This document shows positions 14,634-17,689 of a DNA stretch of 17,689 nt, in pieces. The stretch is taken from contig CBEVZC010000060.1 of the NCBI GenBank assembly GCA_965554225.1, forward strand, positions 1 to 17,689, given 5' to 3'. The stretch is from BMS3ABIN04 sp965554225. Its GTDB lineage: Bacteria; Bacteroidota; Ignavibacteria; Ignavibacteriales; Melioribacteraceae. The translations under genes were made by a program, and so were the position numbers. Position 1 is the stretch's first letter; each line of letters opens with the position of its first letter. The notes under the pieces were generated by a model that was not told where the DNA came from, did no database searches, and saw nothing but the letters and a program-made list of their open reading frames with translations.

Positions 14634-14665
14634 GAAATATATAACGTATAACGTTAAATAACAAA
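14634..14665 (-). promoter_or_regulatory. higBA promoter with operator filling the spacer
   Basis: On the minus strand TTTG (14665-14662) is followed by exactly 20 nt and TATATTTC (14641-14634), seven of eight to the Bacteroidota -7 box TAnnTTTG. Read as sigma70, TTGTTA-N17-TATATT overlaps it. The spacer contains the inverted repeat TAACGT-ATA-ACGTTA (plus-strand 14642-14656), a good operator for the HigA repressor. Confidence 0.7.
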
Positions 14666-14788
14666 TAAAACTGTTCTAAAAGACAAAAATCGAAATCTTT
14701 TTGTTGAATTTCATTTTTATTGAAATTTATCAAATTATCCACTGTATTTGGTAAACAGTTATAACGGTTATTATATTTTAGCTTTTCT

Positions 14789-14909
14789 CATTAACCCACG
14801 ACTTAAGTCGTGGGTTAATGGCGCAGGGAACATTGATCTTATAATCGTTTCAACGATTTTTGAAAAACAGGATAATTAAGTAGTAATCTGAGAAAATTAT
14901 TAAGATCAA
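14789..14909. repeat. Composite palindromic REP/MITE-like element
   Basis: A perfect 32-bp palindrome spans 14789-14820; each arm is CATTAACCCACGACTT or its complement, with the centre at 14804/14805. It is followed by a second hairpin AATCGTT-TC-AACGATT (14843-14858). A 9-bp inverted pair TTGATCTTA (14833-14841) and TAAGATCAA (14901-14909) encloses the second hairpin. No coding sequence lies in the surrounding 264-nt gap (14657-14920). It sits downstream of the DUF423 gene and upstream of the higBA promoter. It resembles REP-like sequences mobilised by REP-associated transposases; no transposase is present. It could also act as a terminator for the DUF423 gene. Confidence 0.7.
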
Positions 14910-14920
14910 CCGGTTAGAAA

Positions 14921-15283
14921 TTAATTTGTCCTAATTACTTTTATTATGATAAATAACCAGCCTAATAACAAGCTAACGCCGCCGACCGGTGTAATCATTG
15001 CAAATGCTTTAATATCTGTAACGGAATATGCATAAAGTGAAAATGAAAAAAGAATTATTCCCGCAAGTATAAATAGAAATGACGTGGTAAAATCGTAAGT
15101 TGAGTTTAGTCCTATAGCCAATAAAACAGCTGAGTGTATTAAATGGTAAAGAACTCCCGTTTTGTAAATCTCCAAATTTTCTGCAGATAACAATTTCTTC
15201 AAACTGTGTGCACCGAATGCTCCGAAGCCGACAGCAAAGAATCCCATTATTGCAGCGGTTATTATTTGTGATTTTGTACTCAT
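14921..15283 (-). CDS. DUF423 family membrane protein (YgdD-like)
   Basis: This 120-residue integral membrane protein has four hydrophobic helices at about 7-24, 42-60, 66-86 and 92-116. It carries the DUF423 signatures: GAFGAHSLK (21-29) after helix 1, Y-HLIHS in helix 2, and TPVGGVSLLLGW in helix 4. The length matches E. coli YgdD (about 130). It sits in the inner membrane; its molecular role is unknown. It is divergent from the aldehyde dehydrogenase gene over an 89-nt gap and probably monocistronic. A purine stretch AGAGG lies about 12 nt before the ATG. Confidence 0.92.
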   Translation of the reverse strand: MSTKSQIITAAIMGFFAVGFGAFGAHSLKKLLSAENLEIYKTGVLYHLIHSAVLLAIGLNSTYDFTTSFLFILAGIILFSFSLYAYSVTDIKAFAMITPVGGVSLLLGWLFIIIKVIRTN

Positions 15284-15372
15284 AATTTATATCTAACCTC
15301 TTGTGTATTATCAATATGAAATTTATGTAATTTAAAGTATACAAAATTATTAATTAATTGTGAGGATTTAAC

Positions 15373-16737
15373 ATGGCAATTCAAACAATTAACCCCGCAA
15401 CAGGAAATCTTATTAAGTCTTTTGCTGAACTTAGCTCGGAGGAAATTAATGAAACTATTAATGATGTACAAAACGAATTTTTAAGTTGGCGCGAGATTCA
15501 ATTTTCCGAAAGGTCAAAGTTAATGTTTAATGCGGCAAAGCTATTGCGCGAAAATAAAAATAGATATGCCGGAATAATGACTTTGGAAATGGGTAAGCCG
15601 ATTAGCCAAGCAATTGCAGAAGCGGAAAAATGTGCTTGGGTATGTGAATATTATGCTGAAAATGCCAAGTCAATTTTAGCTGATGAAGTAATTAAAACCG
15701 ATGCTTCGGAAAGTTATGTTCAATTCGATCCTTTGGGAATTGTGCTTGCGGTTATGCCTTGGAACTTTCCGTTTTGGCAGGTATTTCGTTTTGCAGCTCC
15801 GGCATTAATGGCCGGCAATGTTGGAATTCTAAAGCATGCATCAAATGTACCTCAAACCGCTTTAATAATTGAAGAAATTTTTAGGGAAGCCGGTTTCCCT
15901 AAAAATGTTTTCAGAACTTTGTTAATCGGACCAAAGTTAGTTGATGAAGTAATTAAAAATCCCAAAGTGAAAGCCGCAACACTTACCGGAAGTGAGTATG
16001 CGGGAAGCAAAGTTGCGGAAATGTCCGGGAAAATGTTGAAGAAAACCGTAATGGAATTGGGCGGCAGTGATCCCTATATAATTTTTGCCGATGCGGATAT
16101 TGATGACGCTGTTAATACTGCCGTCACAGCCCGTTTGTTAAATAACGGACAAAGCTGCATTGCTGCTAAACGCTTTATAGTTGTGGAAGACATTGCCGAT
16201 GAATTTGAGAAGAAGTTTGTTGAAAAGATGAGGGCGGTTAAAGTTGGCGATCCTATGGAAGAAGAAACGGAATTAGGGCCTCTTGCGCGGGAAGACTTGC
16301 TAATTGAACTTAATACGCAAGTTGAACAATCTGTAAAAGCGGGAGCTGAAATTTTAACAGGCGGAAAGAGATTAGATGGTGAAGGATATTTTTATCCCGC
16401 AACAATTTTATCAAACGTAAAGAAAGGAATGCCGGCATACGAGCAGGAAATGTTTGGTCCCGTTGCAGCAATAATTAAAGCTAAAAATGAAGAAGAAGCA
16501 ATAAAAATTGCAAACGATTCCGAATTCGGACTCGGCGCTTCGCTGTGGACAAGCGACATCGAAAAAGCAAAATATTTGAGTCATAATATTGAATCCGGCT
16601 CGGTCTTTATAAACGGTTTGGTTAAATCTGATCCGAGACTACCATTTGGCGGAATTAAAAAATCCGGTTACGGTCGTGAACTTTCGCATTACGGAATAAA
16701 GGAATTTGTTAATATTAAAACCGTGTGGATAAAGTAA
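15373..16737 (+). CDS. Succinate-semialdehyde dehydrogenase-type aldehyde dehydrogenase
   Basis: The product is 454 residues with GAGGA 6 nt before ATG. It oxidises an aldehyde to the acid with NAD(P)+ in the cytoplasm, most likely succinate semialdehyde to succinate. Conserved parts are PWNFPFW (P129-W130-N131), the cofactor-lysine block GNVGILKHASN, the general base in MELGGSDP (E228), the catalytic Cys in NGQSCIAAKR (C262), and the C-terminal FGGIKKSGYGRELS-YGIKEF block. The short N-terminus and the sequence INPATGNLIKSF near residue 5 match the compact YneI/Sad and GabD1-like class (~455-460 residues) rather than the ~480-residue GabD. All active-site residues are present, so it should be active. 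There is no neighbouring GABA transaminase; the gene appears monocistronic. Substrate assignment is by family. Confidence 0.9.
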   Translation: MAIQTINPATGNLIKSFAELSSEEINETINDVQNEFLSWREIQFSERSKLMFNAAKLLRENKNRYAGIMTLEMGKPISQAIAEAEKCAWVCEYYAENAKSILADEVIKTDASESYVQFDPLGIVLAVMPWNFPFWQVFRFAAPALMAGNVGILKHASNVPQTALIIEEIFREAGFPKNVFRTLLIGPKLVDEVIKNPKVKAATLTGSEYAGSKVAEMSGKMLKKTVMELGGSDPYIIFADADIDDAVNTAVTARLLNNGQSCIAAKRFIVVEDIADEFEKKFVEKMRAVKVGDPMEEETELGPLAREDLLIELNTQVEQSVKAGAEILTGGKRLDGEGYFYPATILSNVKKGMPAYEQEMFGPVAAIIKAKNEEEAIKIANDSEFGLGASLWTSDIEKAKYLSHNIESGSVFINGLVKSDPRLPFGGIKKSGYGRELSHYGIKEFVNIKTVWIK

Positions 16738-16757
16738 GATAGAACACTTATAACACG

Positions 16758-16864
16758 GAAAATCTGATTTTCACGGATACGAGTAAATATTAAGAATCTG
16801 TGTTGTAAGAATTTTAAAGATTATTTGTTTTGGAAATTTGTCGTAGAACAACATGCTATGTTGT
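16758..16864. repeat. Small inverted repeats in the aldehyde dehydrogenase/tag gap
   Basis: The 248-nt gap (16738-16985) has no gene. It contains GAAAATC-T-GATTTTC at 16758-16772, about 20 nt after the aldehyde dehydrogenase stop and flanked by ACACGG/CACGG. It also contains ACAACAT-GCT-ATGTTGT at 16848-16864. The first may be part of its transcription end; the second resembles a small hairpin or operator. Neither has a clear U-tract. Confidence 0.45.
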
Positions 16865-16985
16865 CAAATAATAATTAATATCCAAAACTTGTGAATAGTG
16901 TTGCATTAATTTAATTATCAACCTAGCAAGTTGACTTACAAATTTGGACATCAATTTTTTTGCGTAATACAGAAAGGAACAATAT

Positions 16986-17549
16986 ATGGTTAAAAGATGT
17001 GGATGGTGCGGTACGGATCCGCTTTATGTAAAATATCATGACGAAGAATGGGGAATTCCTGTTCATGACGATACAAAGCATTTTGAAATGATTATTCTTG
17101 ACGGTGCGCAAGCCGGACTGAGCTGGTTAACGGTTTTGCGTAAAAGGGAAAACTATAGAAAAGCTTTCGATAGGTTTAACCCGAAAAAGGTTGCAAAGTA
17201 TGATGAAGAGAAAGTTGAAGCACTCCTCAATAACCCGGGAATTATCAGGAATAAATTAAAAGTGAGATCGGCGGTTACAAATGCACAAGCGTTTCTTAAA
17301 GTAAAAAAGGAGTTCGGAAGCTTCGATAAATATATTTGGCAATTTGTAAACGGAAAACCGATTATTAATAAATGGAAATCTATTAAAGAATTACCCGCAA
17401 CCTCAAAAGAATCGGATGCAATAAGTAAGGATCTCAAGAAACGCGGTTTTAAATTCGTCGGCTCTACAATTTGTTATGCATATATGCAGGCTGCCGGAAT
17501 GGTGAACGACCATATTGTAAGTTGTTTTAGATATAAAAAACTTATTTAA
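16986..17549 (+). CDS. tag: DNA-3-methyladenine glycosylase I
   Basis: This 187-residue enzyme removes 3-methyladenine from alkylated DNA, starting base-excision repair in the cytoplasm. The start ATG has AAAGGA 7 nt upstream. Landmarks are the N-terminal zinc ligands C5 (RCGWC) and H18 (YHDEEWG), the substrate pocket ILDGAQAGLSW (37-47), the helix-hairpin region with NPGIIRNKLKVRSAV, KKRGFKFVGSTICYAYMQAA, and the C-terminal zinc ligands H176 and C180 (VNDHIVSC). The length equals E. coli Tag (187). At the position of E. coli E38, which contacts the damaged base, this protein has Asp (D39). A conserved W-QFVNG-P block is also present. It appears to be monocistronic with its own upstream region. 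Confidence 0.95.
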   Translation: MVKRCGWCGTDPLYVKYHDEEWGIPVHDDTKHFEMIILDGAQAGLSWLTVLRKRENYRKAFDRFNPKKVAKYDEEKVEALLNNPGIIRNKLKVRSAVTNAQAFLKVKKEFGSFDKYIWQFVNGKPIINKWKSIKELPATSKESDAISKDLKKRGFKFVGSTICYAYMQAAGMVNDHIVSCFRYKKLI

Positions 17550-17689
17550 ACTATCTTAATTATTCTGCGTTGTGTAATTCTGTTAAAAGTCATTGCCGCA
17601 TGAATACAATAAAGTAACTAAGTGATTTTTACCAACTCGCAGATTCAACCCCCAAGTGCGACAAAGTTAAGGAAAATTATTGAAGAATA

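Noticed and set aside
15009..15344. A 111-codon minus-strand frame overlapping the DUF423 gene
   Set aside because: It is in a different frame from the clear DUF423 protein and has a low-complexity, Cys/Tyr/Asn-rich translation typical of a shadow frame.
16741..16864. Possible CRISPR-like or tandem array
   Set aside because: The two inverted repeats are unrelated to each other and not regularly spaced; no direct repeat recurs.
17660..17689. Start of a further gene (AAGG followed by TTG near 17682)
   Set aside because: Fewer than three codons are visible before the window ends, so it cannot be supported.

Overview
The window looks like chromosome from an AT-rich member of the Bacteroidota/Ignavibacteriota side of the FCB group. 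Supporting signs are many small outer-membrane beta-barrel proteins, a membrane-spanning TPR/LuxR-type regulator, a TonB-dependent receptor, a glycosyltransferase and HIT-like partner of a kind I associate with Bacteroidota, and two promoters that fit the Bacteroidota consensus TTTG-N20-TAnnTTTG. Many genes also have good Shine-Dalgarno sequences (AAGGAG, GGAGGA), which fits Ignavibacteria better than Bacteroidia. This placement is inferred from gene content; no rRNA or other marker gene is present.

Layout. Positions 1-1439 (-) hold the N-terminal 479 codons of a membrane-anchored FlgO/TolB-like TPR protein with a TTG start, cut by the window edge. 1613-2275 (-) is a small outer-membrane barrel. 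It is divergent, across a 334-nt regulatory gap, from 2610-4619 (+), a predicted periplasmic-TPR / transmembrane / cytoplasmic LuxR-HTH regulator. A same-strand group follows (4796-7841): a small unknown protein, two beta-barrels and an unknown exported protein. The second barrel (6004-6672) is a clear paralogue of the 1613-2275 barrel, so the regulator sits between two copies. Two more small barrels (7939-8424 + and 8501-9112 -) converge on a perfect 15-bp-stem hairpin.

9431-13836 (+) is a tight three-gene operon: TonB-dependent receptor, two-domain GT2 glycosyltransferase, and a HIT-superfamily nucleotidyltransferase/phosphorylase-like protein of DUF4922 type. The last two genes overlap. 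This is the most promising uncharacterised unit here. It combines an outer-membrane importer, an enzyme that should use a nucleotide sugar, and an enzyme with the HxHxQ motif of nucleotide-sugar transferases and phosphorylases.

14078-14630 (-) is a HigBA-type toxin-antitoxin module. An inverted repeat fills the spacer of its promoter, and the toxin mRNA may be leaderless. 14789-14909 is a composite palindromic REP/MITE-like element. The rest is housekeeping: a DUF423 membrane protein (-), a succinate-semialdehyde-type aldehyde dehydrogenase (+), a gap with small inverted repeats, and 3-methyladenine DNA glycosylase I (tag). I see no tRNA, rRNA, CRISPR array, intact transposase or origin. The last 140 bases (17550-17689) contain nothing I can identify.
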